Positions 40,538 to 53,821 of a stretch of DNA of 64,000 nucleotides are shown here, in pieces. Source of the DNA: Amycolatopsis albispora (GTDB lineage Bacteria; Actinomycetota; Actinomycetes; Mycobacteriales; Pseudonocardiaceae); assembly GCF_003312875.1 (NCBI RefSeq), contig NZ_CP015163.1, positions 7,502,001-7,566,000 on the forward strand. Reading direction: 5' to 3'. Position 1 is the first letter of the stretch; each line of letters opens with the position of its first letter. The position numbers and the translations under genes were made by a program. The notes under the pieces were generated by a model. It worked only from the letters and a program-made list of their open reading frames with translations. It was not told the origin of the DNA and did not search any database.

Positions 40538-42270
<1,733 letters not shown>

Positions 42271-42274
<4 letters not shown>

Positions 42275-45200
42275 ACACCGCCGAGCTGACCGCGTGGCTG
42301 GTCGGCCGGGTGGCCGAGCTGCTCGGCCGTCCGGCGGCCGAGATCGACGTCCGGCGGCCGTTGCGGGAATCGGGCCTGTCCTCCCGCGACACCGTCACGC
42401 TCACCGGTGACCTGCGGCGGCTGCTCGGCAGGCCGTTGCCGCCGACCCTGTTGTGGGAACACTCGACCATCGCCGCGCTCGCCGGTGCGTTGTCCACAGA
42501 GGACAGGATGCCGAGGCCGATGGCGCGTGGTGAAGAGGGTGAGCCGATCGCGGTGGTTGGCATCGGCGTCCGGCTGCCCGGCGGCATCGAGTCGCCTGGC
42601 GACTTCTGGCGCCTGCTCGAGGGCGGTCGTGAAGCCATCGGGTCCGTCCCGGATGGACGGTGGGAGTCCTTTGCCGACCCCGCCGTGCTCGCGAACATCC
42701 CGCAGCGAGGTGGCTTCCTCAGCGACGCCACGGGGTTCGACGCGGCATTCTTCGGCATCACTCCGCGTGAGGCGGAGGCCATGGACCCGCAGCAACGCGT
42801 GCTGCTGGAGGTCGCGTGGTCCGCGCTGGAGCACGCCGGCATTCCGCCGAGCAGCCTCGGTGGCACCCGGACCGGGGTGTTCACCGGCGTTTCGGCCAGC
42901 GAGTACGGCATGCTCACGATGAGCGATCTCGACACCATCGACGCCTGGTCCGGGACGGGCGCGGCGATGAGCATCGCGTCGAACCGGCTGTCGTACCTGC
43001 TCGACCTGCGCGGCCCGAGCCTGACCGTGGACACCGCGTGCTCGTCGTCGCTGGTCGCCGTGCACATGGCGGTGCAGAGCCTGCAACGCGGGGAGAGCGA
43101 AACCGCGCTGGTCGCCGGGGTCAACCTGATGCTTTCGCCGGGCATCACGGCGAACTTCCACCGCGCCGGGGTGCTCGCCGAGGACGGCCGCTGCAAGCCG
43201 TTCGCCGGTGACGCCGACGGCATCGTGCGCGGGGAGGGCTGCGGCGTAGTGGTGCTGCGCAGGCTGAGCGAGGCGCGCCGGGCCGGAGACCGGGTGCTCG
43301 CGGTGATCCGGGGCAGCGCGGTGAACTCCGACGGCCGGTCGAACGGCCTGATGGCGCCCAATCCGCGGGCGCAGGAAATGGTGCTCGCCGACGCCTACGC
43401 GGCGGCGGGCGTGGACCCGGCGGGCGTCGACTACGTGGAGGCACACGGCACCGGCACCCCGCTCGGTGACCCGATCGAGGCGGCGGCGCTCGGTGCCGTG
43501 CTGGGCAGCGGCCGTGAGTGGGGGCGGCCGCTGCTGATCGGCTCGGTCAAGAGCAATCTCGGCCATCTGGAGGGCGCGGCCGGCATCGTCGGCCTGATCA
43601 AGGTGGTGCTCTCGCTCGGAAATCGGCGGCTGCCCGCGAGCCTGCACTGCGACACCCCCAGCGCGCAGATCGACTTCGACGGCCTCGGCCTGCGCGTGGT
43701 CGGCGAGCCGGTGCGCTGGCCGCGGTACTCCGGCATGGCCAGGGCCGGGGTGTCGGCCTTCGGCTTCGGTGGCACCAACGCGCACGTGGTGCTGGAGGAA
43801 TGGCCGGCCGGGGCCTTCCCGGCGAAGCAGACTGGTGACGGGCCCGGCGTGTTCGCGATTTCCGACCGCACCAAGGAGGGTGTCCGCGCCCGCGCGGCGG
43901 ACCTGGCGCGGTGGCTGGATTCGGCGGACGACGTTCCGCTCGGCGCGCTCGCGTCCACTTTGGCCGGTCGTCGTGAACACCTGCCGATCCGGTCGGTGGT
44001 GCTGGCCGACGACCGCGCGAAGCTCGCCGACGGGCTTCGCGCGGTGGCCAAGGGCCAGCCCAGCGCCGCGGTGGTCAGCGGGGAAGCCGCCCCGGTGCCA
44101 CCCGAGCCGGTCTTCGTGTTCTCCGGTTACGGCTCGCAGTGGCGCGGCATGGGCCGTGAACTGCTCGCCACCGAACCGGCCTTCCGCGACCGGATCGACG
44201 AACTGGAGCCGGTTTTCCTGCGCGAGGCCGGGTTCTCCCTGCGTGGCGCGCTCGACGGGCAGCCGGACGGACTCGCCGAGATCCAGCTCGCCCTGCTCGG
44301 CACGCAGCTCGCGCTGGCCGCGCTCTGGCGGTCGCACGGGGTCGAACCGGCCGCGGTGCTCGGGCACTCGATGGGCGAGGTGGCCGCGTCGGTGGTCGCG
44401 GGCGCGCTGGACGTGGCGGACGGGGTGCGGGTGATGGCGACCCGGTCCCGGCTGCTGGAGTCGATGGACGGCACCGGCGCGATGGCGGTGGTGGAGCTGT
44501 CCCCAGCGGAACTGTCCGATTTGGAGGCGAACTTCCCCGGCATCACGGTCGCCGTCTACGCGTCACCGACCCAGTGCACGGTCAGCGGGGACGCGGACCA
44601 GGTGGCCGCGCTGGTGGCACACGTGGAAAGCCGGGGCAGGCTGGCGAAACCGCTGAAGGTGGCCGGTGCCGGACATTCGTCCGCAGTGGACGGGCTGCTC
44701 GGCCGGTTCCGCGCCGAGGTCGGGCCACTGCATCCCCGGGTGCCCGAGATCGCCTGCTACACCAGCGTGCTCGACGACGCCCGTGAGGAACCCGACTTCG
44801 ACGTCGAGTACTGGGCGGCGAACCTGCGGCGGCCGGTCCGGTTCACGCAGGCGCTCGACGCGGCGATGGCCGACGGCCACACGGTGTTCCTGGAGATCTC
44901 ACCGCATCCCGTCGCACTGGCCGCGATCGACCAGACCGCCGCGGGCCGCGCCATCGGTCTCGGCAGTTCGAGCCGGACCGCCGGGGAACACGCCACCTTC
45001 CTGACCTCGCTGGCGAGGCTGCACGTGCTCGGGGTGCCGGGGGTGCTGGAGTCCCGCTGTCCGAACGCGACACCCGTCGAGCTGCCCGGCCCACGCTGGC
45101 GGCACCAGCGGTTCTGGCCCGCGCGGCGGACCGGCCGGGCGGGAGCCCATCCGCTGCTCGGCACCCACGTGGAACTTCCCGACGACGGCAGGCACGTCTG

Positions 45201-48200
45201 GCGCGGGGAGGTCGGTACGGACGCGCACCCGTGGCTCGCGGACCACGCGGCGCTGGGCGTGCCGGTGTTCCCCGGCACCGGATTCCTGGAGCTGGCGCTG
45301 GCCGCCGCGCGCACGGTGCTCAAGTCGGATGCGCTGGCCGTGGCCGATCTGGAGTTGCTGAAGCTGCTGCCGTTGTCCGCGCGGACCGAGGTGACCACCA
45401 CCTTCTCCGGCGATCGGGTGGACATCCACGCGAAGTCGGCAACCGGGGAGTGGATCCGGCACGCCACCGCGAAGATCCGCACCGGTCCGGAGTGGACAGA
45501 CCCGCTGCCCGGCGCCGAGGACGGCGAGCCGTTCGACCTGTACCGTGCGCTCGACACGATCGGGCAGAGCTACGGGCCCGCGTTCCGCCTCCTGCGTGAC
45601 GTGACGGCCGCCCCCGGCCGGGCCACCGCGTTGGTTTCGGCCACCGCCGAACCGCACTACGTGCTGCACCCCGCGCTGGCCGACGCCTGCCTGCACGCCT
45701 TGGCCGCAGCCGCCGACCTCGACCGCGCGGAAGGCATCTACCTGCCGCTTTCGCTCGGTTCGGTCAGCGTGCACGGCGATCCGGCGCGTGGAGTGCGGGT
45801 CCAGGCGACGGTCGGGTCGATGGAGGACGACGGCCTGGTGGGCGCGGTCCGCCTGCTCGACGAGTCCGGTGCGGTGGTGGTGGCCATCGACGAGGTCTAC
45901 GTCCGGCGGTTCCAGCGGTCCTCGCTGCCGGTCCCGTTGTCCGGCAAGGTCTTCGAAGCACGCTGGGAGCAGGCCGAGCTGCCCGCCGAGCAACCGGGTG
46001 CGCGGACCTGGCTGGTCCTGGGCGAGCTGGCGGAACCCGAACTGGTCGCGTTCCGTGACGCGGTGTGCGGCCAGGGTGACGAACTGCTGCGGCGGGAAAC
46101 CGAAGGGCTGGCGGCGTTCCTGCGCGAGAGGTCCGAAGTGGACGCCGTGTTGTTCATGGCCGGAGCCAGTGGAATGGCGCCCGAGGAAGGTGAACGGCTG
46201 GTGCTCGCCGCCAGTGCGGTGGTCGCCGAACTCGCCGAGCTGCCCGATCCGCCGCGCCTGTGGCTGGTCGGCTCCGGTGGCGCGGCGATCGAACCGGGCG
46301 AGGCGGGCTGCCCCGGCAACGCGGCCCTGCGTGGCCTGGTCCGGGTGCTCGCCTTCGAACACCCGGAACTGCGTGCGTCACTGCTCGACTTCGACGCGGA
46401 GCCCGATCCGGCGCGGCTGTGGGTGACCGAACTGCACGACGAGATCCGTGCGGATTCCCCGGCCGACGAGGTCGCCTGGCGCGAGGGCGTGCGGTATGTG
46501 CGGCGGCTCGCGCGGCCGGCGCTGCAGCCCGGCTCACCAGCGGTTCGTGATGGTGCCTACGTGATCACCGGTGGCCTCGGCGGCCTGGGACTGCACGCCG
46601 CGCGGTGGCTGCTCGACCGCGGTGCCAGCCGCGTGGTGCTGTCCAGCCGGAGAGGTGGTGAAACGCCGCTGCCGGGTGTCGAGGTGGTCGCCGGGGACAT
46701 CGCCGAACCCGGGGTGGCCGAGCGGCTGGTCGAGGTGGCCACCCGGGAGGGCATGCCGTTGCGCGGGGTGCTGCACGCGGCCGGCGTGCTGGCCGACGGC
46801 GCCGCGATGAAGCTGACCGCCGAGCAGGTGCGGCGGGCGTGGTGGCCCAAGGCTCACGGCGCGTGGCGGCTCAGCGAGGCGACCATGGGGCACGAACTCG
46901 ACTGGTGGCTGGTCTACTCGTCGGCCGCGTCCCTGCTCGGCTCGCCGGGGCAGGCCGCCTATGCCACGGCGAATGCCTGGATGGACTCGCTGGTGGAATG
47001 GCGCCGCGCGAACGGGCTGCCCGCCACCACGATCAACTGGGGTGCGTGGGGTGACATCGGGGCGGCGGCCGGGACGAAGAACCCGGTGCTCGAGCCGCTC
47101 AGCCCGGACGAAGGCCTCGAAGCGCTGGAGGCGGTGCTGGCCGACGGGCGGGCCGCGACCGGCGTCGCGCGGCTGGACACGACCACCGTGCTCACGCTGT
47201 TCCCGCAGCTCACCGCCCGTTTCTTCTTCTCCTTGCTGGCACCGGACGAGCCGCAGGTGCGCTGGGACGGGATGGCCGCGTTGCGCACGGCCGAACCAGC
47301 CGCGGCACGGGCCGCGCTGGCCGATCACCTGGTGGCGATCGTCGCCGGGCTGATGGGCTTCGAGCCGGAGCAGATCGACCGCCACTGCCCGCTGACCCAG
47401 CTCGGCCTGGACTCGCTGCTGGCCATGCGGGCGCGGGGTGCGGTGGAACGCGACTTCGGCTTGTCGTTGCCGATGCCGTTGCTGCTGCGCGGTGCCTCAC
47501 TGTCCGAAGTGGCCGCTCATCTCGCCGAAGCCGCCGGGTTCGGCGGTGAGCCCGTGGCAGCCAAGCCCACTGTGGTCGGACCGCGAGACCCCGCCGAGCG
47601 GTGGGTCGCCCGCGCCTGGCGTGAGGTGCTGGCAGGCCGGGAACCGGGGGTCTACGACGACTTCTTCCTGGTCGGCGGCGACGCGGAACGGGCGGAACGC
47701 CTGCGCGCGGCCATCGCCGAGGAACTGAGCTCGGTACCCGACGAGCGGACCCTGTTCGCCGCGCCGACCATCGCCGCGATGGCCGACCTGCTGCGGGCCG
47801 AGATCGAAGGGCACGGCGGTGGCCCGATCCGGTTGCTGCGGGACGGTGTCGCCGCGGACCCGGTGTTCCTGTTCCACCCGGCCGGTGGTCCGACCAGTGT
47901 CTACCGCGCGCTGGCGGACCGGCTGACCGACGGCCAGCCCGCGTACGGCTTCGAACGGCTCGACGATCTGGACGAGCTGGAGGACAAGGCAGCCTGCTAC
48001 GCGGAACTGGTCAGGGAGATCCAGCCGAACGGGCCGTACCGGCTGGGCGGCTGGTCGTTCGGCGGCTGCCTCGCCTACGAAACCGCGCAGCAGCTGACCA
48101 GCGCCGGTGAAGCCGTCGAGCTGGTGTTCCTGATCGACTCGATCCTGCCGCTGCCCGCGCCCGGCCGGTCGTCGGCGGACTTGCTGCTCGAGCGGTTCGG

Positions 48201-48678
48201 GCGGTTCGCCGAGCACATCGAGCAGACCTACGGGGCCGAACTGGACCTCAGCGACCTGGACCTCGGCGGGCTGGACGAACGCGAGCAGATCCGGCTGGTG
48301 ATGGACCGCCTGGCCACCAAGGTGCCGGGGCTCGGCCAGGGTGTGCTGCACCACCAGTACACGTCCTATTTGGACGCCCGGGTGGCCGAGCGCTACCGGC
48401 CGCGGCCCTACGACGGCCGGGTGGTGTTGTTCCGCGCGAGTGAACCGCATCCGCTGACCACCACGCTCGACCCGCGGTACCTGCGCACCGACGACGCGCT
48501 CGGCTGGGACGAGCTGTGCCCGGCGCTGGAGGTGGTCCGGGTGCCGGGCGACCACCTGTCGCTGATCGATCCGCCGAACGTCGAGGTGATCTCCGACCGG
48601 CTGAACCGGTTGCTGAACGGAGGGAGTGCGGCATGGAGCCGAACCACGGCGGCCACCACTCGACCGCCTACCGCATAG
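42271..48678 (+). CDS. Pks13-like condensing polyketide synthase with added DH and KR domains
   Basis: A 2135-residue enzyme. Order: N-terminal ACP (Ser38 in GLSSRD); KS about 91-510 (Cys257, His392, His432); AT about 611-890 (Ser700 in [10 protein letters not shown]); DH about 958-1240 (His992 in HPWLADH, Asp1138); KR about 1425-1600 (GGLGGLG, Tyr1564 in QAAYATAN); ACP (Ser1715 in GLDSL); a carrier-like domain with Ala1805 where Ser is expected; TE about 1865-2130 (Ser1929 in GWSFGG, His2095). The ends match Pks13, which makes alpha-alkyl beta-ketoacyl chains, but Pks13 has no DH or KR. GTG start overlaps the ligase stop codon. A 2-alkyl-3-hydroxy or 2-alkyl-2-enoyl product is inferred. Confidence 0.92.
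44679..44691. repeat. GTCC-N5-GGAC motif (GTCCGCAGTGGAC)
   Basis: In the AT domain of the synthase, encoding Ser-Ala-Val-Asp. Confidence 0.5.
46131..46143. repeat. GTCC-N5-GGAC motif (GTCCGAAGTGGAC)
   Basis: In the synthase between DH and KR, encoding Ser-Glu-Val-Asp. A one-mismatch relative is at 47502-47514. Confidence 0.5.
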
Positions 48679-50219
48679 CCGAGCTCGCCGACCGGCGGGA
48701 CGAGGTCGAGCGCATCGCCGAGAAACGTGCGGTTGATCGCCAGCACGCCAAGGGAAAGCTGACTGCCCGCGAACGCGTGGAGCGGCTCGTCGACCCGGAT
48801 TCCTTTGTGGAGCTGGACCAGTTCGCGCGGCACCGCTGCACGGACTTCGGCATGGCGGCGAACCGGCCGTACGGCGACGGGGTGGTGACCGGGCACGCCA
48901 CCATCGACGGCCGCCAGGTGTGCTTGTTCTCGCAGGACTTCACCGTGTTCGGCGGCAGCATGGGCGAGGTCTTCGGCGAGAAGGTGCTGAAGGTGATGGA
49001 CCTCGCGATGAGCATCGGCTGCCCGGTGATCGGCATCAACGATTCCGGCGGTGCGCGCATCCAGGAGGGCGTCGTCTCGCTCGCGCACTACGCGGAACTG
49101 GGACGCCGCAACGCATTGGCGTCCGGAGTGATCCCGCAGATCTCGATGATCATGGGGCCGTGTGCCGGTGGCGCGGTCTACTCGCCCGCGATCACCGACT
49201 TCACGGTGATGGTGGACCGCACCTCGCACATGTTCGTCACCGGCCCGGACGTGGTGCACGCGGTCACCGGCGCCCGCGTGAGCACCGAGGAACTCGGCGG
49301 CTCGGTGACCAACAGCGAGGTTTCCGGCAACGCGCACCACCGGGCGGTCGACGAGGAGGACGCCTTTGACTTCGTGCGCACGCTGCTCGGTTACCTGCCG
49401 TCGAACAATGTGGACGGTCCACCGGAGTTCGCCGACGAGACCGCGCCCGGGCCGACCCCGGCCGATCTCGAACTCGACCGCATCGTGCCCGATTCGATCA
49501 ACCAGTCCTACGACATGACCGAGGTCATCGCGCGCATCGCCGACGACGGTGACTTCCTGGAAATCCACGCCGGTTTCGCGCCGAACATGATCTGCGCCTT
49601 CGCCCGCGTCGAAGGCCACACCGTCGGCGTGGTGGCGAACCAGCCGGCCCGCCAGGCCGGGGTGATCGACATCGACGCGTCGGAGAAGGCGGCCAGGTTC
49701 GTCCGGTTCTGTGACGCGTTCGGCATTCCGATCCTCACCCTCGCCGACGTTCCCGGTTACCTGCCGGGTGTCGACCAGGAGCGCCACGGGATCATCCGCC
49801 GCGGCGCCAAGCTGATCTACGCCTATTCGGAAGCCACCGTGCCGAAGGTGACCGTGGTGACCCGCAAGGCCTACGGCGGCGGGTACGCGGTGATGGGCTC
49901 CAAGCACGTCGGTGCCGACGTCAACATCGCCTGGCCCACCGCGGAAATCGCGGTGATGGGGGCCGAGGGCGCGGTGCGTGTGCTGCGGCGTCGGGAACTC
50001 GCCGCGCTCGACGGTCCGGAAAGGACAGCGGCGGAACGGCGGTTCGTCGAGGAATACCGGGAACGCCACGGCGGCCCGTACACCGCGGCCGACCGCGGTT
50101 ACGTCGACCTGGTCATCCCGCCGTCGCAGACCCGCCTCCAGGTTGCCAGGGCATTTCGCCTGCTGCGCGGAAAACGGCAGGTCCTGCCCGCGAAGAAGCA
50201 CGGCAACATCCCGCTTTAG
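48633..50219 (+). CDS. AccD4-like long-chain acyl-CoA carboxylase beta chain
   Basis: A 528-residue carboxyltransferase that would make the alpha-carboxylated acyl-CoA extender for the synthase. Motifs are [78 protein letters not shown] and C-terminal KKHGNIPL. It parallels the accD5-type chain at 16-1659 but has VDQERHG where that has TDQEWNG, near the acyl pocket. ATG 48633 follows GGAGGGAG. It overlaps the synthase gene by 46 bp. Its biotinylated alpha chain must be encoded elsewhere, as for mycobacterial AccD4. Confidence 0.93.
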   Translation: MEPNHGGHHSTAYRIAELADRRDEVERIAEKRAVDRQHAKGKLTARERVERLVDPDSFVELDQFARHRCTDFGMAANRPYGDGVVTGHATIDGRQVCLFSQDFTVFGGSMGEVFGEKVLKVMDLAMSIGCPVIGINDSGGARIQEGVVSLAHYAELGRRNALASGVIPQISMIMGPCAGGAVYSPAITDFTVMVDRTSHMFVTGPDVVHAVTGARVSTEELGGSVTNSEVSGNAHHRAVDEEDAFDFVRTLLGYLPSNNVDGPPEFADETAPGPTPADLELDRIVPDSINQSYDMTEVIARIADDGDFLEIHAGFAPNMICAFARVEGHTVGVVANQPARQAGVIDIDASEKAARFVRFCDAFGIPILTLADVPGYLPGVDQERHGIIRRGAKLIYAYSEATVPKVTVVTRKAYGGGYAVMGSKHVGADVNIAWPTAEIAVMGAEGAVRVLRRRELAALDGPERTAAERRFVEEYRERHGGPYTAADRGYVDLVIPPSQTRLQVARAFRLLRGKRQVLPAKKHGNIPL

Positions 50220-50233
50220 CGAATGGAGGACGG

Positions 50234-51214
50234 ATGAAAAGACGCTGGCTGCTGGCGCTCAGCCTGCCGTTGGTGCTGGCCGTGCCGGTGCCGTCGGCCA
50301 CCGCGGTCCCGCCGGTGACCGCCGACAACGGCGCGAAGATCGTCAAGGAAACCCGGCTCGACGCGCGCACGGTGGACATCGAGATCAGCTCGCCTTCGCT
50401 GGCGGGCACCGGAATGGTCCGCCTGCTGCTGCCGTCGAAGTGGGCCGCCGAGCCCACCCGAACCTGGCCGACGCTGTACCTGCTGCACGGCTGCTGCGAG
50501 CCGGTGGACTACCGCTCCTGGTACGAGTTCACCGACGTCGAGCAGTTCACCGCGGACAAGGACACCATCGTGGTGATGCCGACCGACGGCAAGGCGGGCA
50601 TGTACACCAAGTGGTGGAACCTCGGGCTGAAGTCCACTCCGGACTGGGAAACCTTCCATACGCTCGAGGTTCGCCAGCTGGTCGAGCGCGGCTATCGCGG
50701 CGGCACGCAGCGGGCGGTCGCCGGGGTGTCGATCGGCGGTTACGGCGCGATGGCCTACGCCTTCCGGCACCAGGGGATGTTCGGCGCGGCCGCGTCCTAC
50801 AGCGGCATGCCGAACACGCTGTTTCCCGGCACACCGGCGGTGATCAAGGGAATCCTGGTCCGCGAGGGCTTCTACAACTGGTTCGACCTGTGGGGGCACG
50901 AGATCGCCAACATCTTCACCTGGTCGGAGCGGAACCCGTTCGACCACGTCGACGACCTGCGCGGGACCGCGCTGTACATCTCCTGCGGCAACGGCCGCAC
51001 CGGACCGCTCGATCCGCCGGGGCGCAGCGACGTGCTGGAACCGGCGGCCGAGCTTACGTCGCGCAGCTTCACCGATCGGCTCAGGTCGAGGGGGATCCCC
51101 GCGACGGTCGACTACTACGGCGACGGCACGCACAGCTGGCCGTACTGGGAACGCGCGCTGCACAACTCCTGGCCGGTGCTGGCACCCGCACTCGGGCTGC
51201 CCGCCGGACCGTGA
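50234..51214 (+). CDS. Secreted antigen-85-like esterase / acyltransferase
   Basis: A 326-residue exported alpha/beta hydrolase of the esterase/Ag85 family. A signal peptide covers residues 1-24 (MKRRWLLALSLPLVLAVPV). The oxyanion segment is LYLLHGCCEPVDYRSW, the nucleophile is Ser166 in AGVSIGGYGAM, and the catalytic His300 sits in GTHSWPYW, the motif that marks mycolyltransferases. Antigen 85 moves mycolates between trehalose and the cell wall. Here transfer or hydrolysis of the synthase product outside the membrane is the inferred role. It lies 14 bp after the AccD4-like gene, with AATGGAGGA upstream of the ATG. Confidence 0.85.
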   Translation: MKRRWLLALSLPLVLAVPVPSATAVPPVTADNGAKIVKETRLDARTVDIEISSPSLAGTGMVRLLLPSKWAAEPTRTWPTLYLLHGCCEPVDYRSWYEFTDVEQFTADKDTIVVMPTDGKAGMYTKWWNLGLKSTPDWETFHTLEVRQLVERGYRGGTQRAVAGVSIGGYGAMAYAFRHQGMFGAAASYSGMPNTLFPGTPAVIKGILVREGFYNWFDLWGHEIANIFTWSERNPFDHVDDLRGTALYISCGNGRTGPLDPPGRSDVLEPAAELTSRSFTDRLRSRGIPATVDYYGDGTHSWPYWERALHNSWPVLAPALGLPAGP

Positions 51215-51236
51215 AAGTCCACTTTGGAGGTACGCA

Positions 51237-52469
51237 TTGAACAAGCACAGAATCGGCCGTCTCCTGCGCGTGGGCGCCTGTGCGCTCACCGCGCTGGTGG
51301 CGCTTTCGGTGACCACCACGGTTTCGTCGGCCGTCGAACCGGCGGCCCCCGAGGCCGCCGCGACTCTGCCCGGTCCGTTCGACGACTCCTTCTACACCCC
51401 GCCGTCGCCCCTGCCCGCGGGCAAGCCCGGTGACGTGATCCGCTGGCGGCCGTCGATACCCGGGCTCAACGCGCTCAACGCGAACGCCTGGGAGGTCATG
51501 TACCTGTCGGTCAACGCGCTGGGCAAGCCGAACGCGGTGACCGGCACGGTGCTGGTGCCGAAGGGTGTCGACCCGGCCAAGGCGCCGATCGTCGGCTTCG
51601 GTGTCGGCACGCAGGGTCCGGCGTTCAAGTGCACGCCGTCGAAGGCCATCTCGCGCGGCACGCTGTACGACCAGCCCGCCATCAACGACTCGCTGAGTGC
51701 CGGGTACGCGGTGGCGGTCACCGACTACGAGGGCTATTCGAAGGACACCATTCCCACCTACATCGTCGGTCAGTCGATGGGCCCGGCGTTGATCGACTCG
51801 GTGCGCGCGGCGCAGAACCTCGATGCGGCGAAGCTGTCGGACACCTCGAAGGTGATCTTCCAGGGGTACTCGCAGGGCGGCGGCGCGGCGATGTGGGCGG
51901 CGGAGAAGCAGCCGTCCTACGCGCCGGAACTGAACCTGGTCGGGGTGGTGGCCGGTGGCGTGCCCGCCGACCTGAACGAGGTCGCCAAGGGGCTCGACGG
52001 CTACCTCGGCTTCGGCTTCCTCGCCTTCGCCGCGGTCGGCCTCGACACGGCGTACTCGGATCTGAAGCTGGACTCGTACCTGAACGACACCGGCCGCGCG
52101 GAACTGGAGGAGGCCAAGGAGAACGCGTGCGTGGTCGAGCTGCTGGCGAACTACCCGTTCAAGAAGATCAGCGACTACACCACCAGCAACCCGCTGAACA
52201 CCCCGCAGTGGCAGGCGCGGCTGGCGCAGAACAAGCTGGGCGCCAACCCGCCGAAGGTGCCGGTGTTCCAGTACCACGCGGCGGTGGACGAGATCGTGAA
52301 CACGCCGCAGGCCGACGCGCTGCACAAGGCCTACTGCGGCAAGGGCGTGACGCTGCAGTGGAACACCTATCTGGCGGAACACCTCACGGGCATCTTCGCC
52401 GGTAACGCGGACGCGCACAAGTGGATCACCGATCGGTTCGCGGGTGCGGAGGCACCGTCGAACTGCTGA
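51237..52469 (+). CDS. Secreted lipase (LIP family)
   Basis: A 410-residue secretory lipase. A signal peptide lies within residues 1-32, and the LIP-family core follows (AWEVMYLSVNALGKPNAVTG). The nucleophile Ser is in FQGYSQGGGAAMWAAEK, Asp in YHAAVDEIVNTPQADAL and His in LAEHLTGIF. The TTG start at 51237 has GGAGG six bases upstream. It is the last gene of the synthase operon and is followed by a hairpin at 52479-52519. It probably acts on extracellular lipids, either remodelling the product or supplying fatty acids to the pathway. Confidence 0.88.
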   Translation: MNKHRIGRLLRVGACALTALVALSVTTTVSSAVEPAAPEAAATLPGPFDDSFYTPPSPLPAGKPGDVIRWRPSIPGLNALNANAWEVMYLSVNALGKPNAVTGTVLVPKGVDPAKAPIVGFGVGTQGPAFKCTPSKAISRGTLYDQPAINDSLSAGYAVAVTDYEGYSKDTIPTYIVGQSMGPALIDSVRAAQNLDAAKLSDTSKVIFQGYSQGGGAAMWAAEKQPSYAPELNLVGVVAGGVPADLNEVAKGLDGYLGFGFLAFAAVGLDTAYSDLKLDSYLNDTGRAELEEAKENACVVELLANYPFKKISDYTTSNPLNTPQWQARLAQNKLGANPPKVPVFQYHAAVDEIVNTPQADALHKAYCGKGVTLQWNTYLAEHLTGIFAGNADAHKWITDRFAGAEAPSNC

Positions 52470-52478
52470 TTGTTCCCG

Positions 52479-52519
52479 CCATTCCCCGGCCGCGTGGCTC
52501 AAGTGCGGCTGGGGAATGG
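52479..52519 (+). terminator. Hairpin at the end of the synthase operon
   Basis: A 15-bp stem with one G-U pair (52479-52493 with 52505-52519) and an 11-base loop. There is no T tract, so it may be a factor-independent stop of low strength or an mRNA 3' protector. Confidence 0.55.
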
Positions 52520-52530
52520 CTCGAGCGTGA

Positions 52531-52560
52531 TTGATCGCGGTGTGAAAAACGAACTACCCT
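52531..52560 (+). promoter_or_regulatory. Promoter of the ATP-grasp gene
   Basis: TTGATC (52531-52536), 18-bp spacer, TACCCT (52555-52560). The start at about 52567 leaves a 31-base leader to ATG 52598. Confidence 0.5.
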
Positions 52561-52597
52561 GGGATGGAAAATGTCTGCGCGAGCCCCAGGGGATTCG

Positions 52598-53818
52598 ATG
52601 AAACCGCACATCACGATCATCCACCGGTGGCGCGAGCGTTACGCCGAATACGCGGAGTACCTCGACCATTCCACGCACAACGTGACCTATATCACCACCG
52701 ATGTCGGCGTGCAGGGCGTTCCGGAGGACGCGGCGGCGACCGCGCTCGTGGTGAACACCGACGACCTCGACGAGGTGCGGGCGAAGGTGGTCGAGCTGGC
52801 GGCCCGGTTCGGGCAGCCAGCCGGGATCGTCGCGCTCAAGGAGGACGACCTCGAGGTGGGCGCGGCGCTGCGGGAGGAGTTCGGCTGCCCGGGGCCGCGG
52901 GTGTCGGCGTTCGTGCCGTTCCGGGACAAGCTGGTGATGTGCGGGGTGATCCGGGACGCGGGGCTGCCGCTGCCCGCGTTCGGGCCCGCCGGTACCGCCG
53001 CCGAGGTGCGGGAGTTCGCCGGCGAGCACGGGTGGCCGGTGATCGTGAAGCCGCGCAGCGAGAGCAGCAGCGCGGGCGTGGTCATCGTGCGGGACGCCGA
53101 GCACCTGGCGACGCTGGAACTCGACGATTCACGCATGGTGCAGAAGTTCGTGGACCACACCGTGTTCCATGTGGACGGTTATTTCGACGGCGTTTCGGTT
53201 CGGCGCTGGAGTTCGTCGGAGTACCTGAACACCTGCCTGAGTTTTCGCGGCGGTGGCGTTCTCGGCTCGGTCGAGGACGATGATCCGGAACGACTCAAGG
53301 CGGTCGGGAACGCGACGGCGCAGTTCATTTCCGCGTTGACCGACGAACCGACGGCGTTCCATTTGGAGGTATTTGTCGCCCCGGCCGCGGACGGCGGTTT
53401 CGAGGTGCAATTCCTGGAGGTCGGCGCGCGGGTCGGTGGTGCGGAAATCCCGTTCTTGTGGCGGGAGGTGCACGGTTACGACCTGATGCGCGCGGCGTTC
53501 GAGCTGCAGTTGGGCCTGGTGCCGCAGGTGGCCGATCCGCTGGAGGACAAGGACCTGGCGGGCTGGATGCTGGTGGCCGCCCCGGCGAAGCGCCCGTGCC
53601 TGATCACCGAGTCGACGCCGATGCTGGGCCTGACGCCGGGGCCGTACGCCGAGCGGGTCCTGGAGGTCGGCGAGATCCTGCCGAACGCCGCGGCCTTCTA
53701 CGAACACGTCGGCGGCCGCTTCCGGTTCCGCGGTTCGACGAGCGCGGAGATCATCGAGGCCATCGAGAACACGGCGCGTAACTTCCGCGTCTCCGCGACG
53801 CCAATCGAGCCCGATTGA
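52598..53818 (+). CDS. ATP-grasp carboxylate-amine ligase-like protein
   Basis: A 406-residue ATP-grasp enzyme. The N-terminal domain is MKPHITIIHRWRERYAEY onwards. The ATP-grasp core has VIVKPRSESSSAGVVIV (ATP-binding Lys and glycine-poor loop), VQKFVDHTVFHVDGYF and VQFLEVGARVGGAEIP, which supplies the metal ligands Glu and Arg. Relatives ligate amino acids or carboxylates, often in peptide natural products. No partner gene lies beside it. ATG 52598 is preferred to ATG 52571 because CCAGGGGA precedes it and the promoter at 52531 would leave only about four bases before the upstream ATG. The substrates are unknown. Confidence 0.82.
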   Translation: MKPHITIIHRWRERYAEYAEYLDHSTHNVTYITTDVGVQGVPEDAAATALVVNTDDLDEVRAKVVELAARFGQPAGIVALKEDDLEVGAALREEFGCPGPRVSAFVPFRDKLVMCGVIRDAGLPLPAFGPAGTAAEVREFAGEHGWPVIVKPRSESSSAGVVIVRDAEHLATLELDDSRMVQKFVDHTVFHVDGYFDGVSVRRWSSSEYLNTCLSFRGGGVLGSVEDDDPERLKAVGNATAQFISALTDEPTAFHLEVFVAPAADGGFEVQFLEVGARVGGAEIPFLWREVHGYDLMRAAFELQLGLVPQVADPLEDKDLAGWMLVAAPAKRPCLITESTPMLGLTPGPYAERVLEVGEILPNAAAFYEHVGGRFRFRGSTSAEIIEAIENTARNFRVSATPIEPD

Positions 53819-53821
53819 GGT

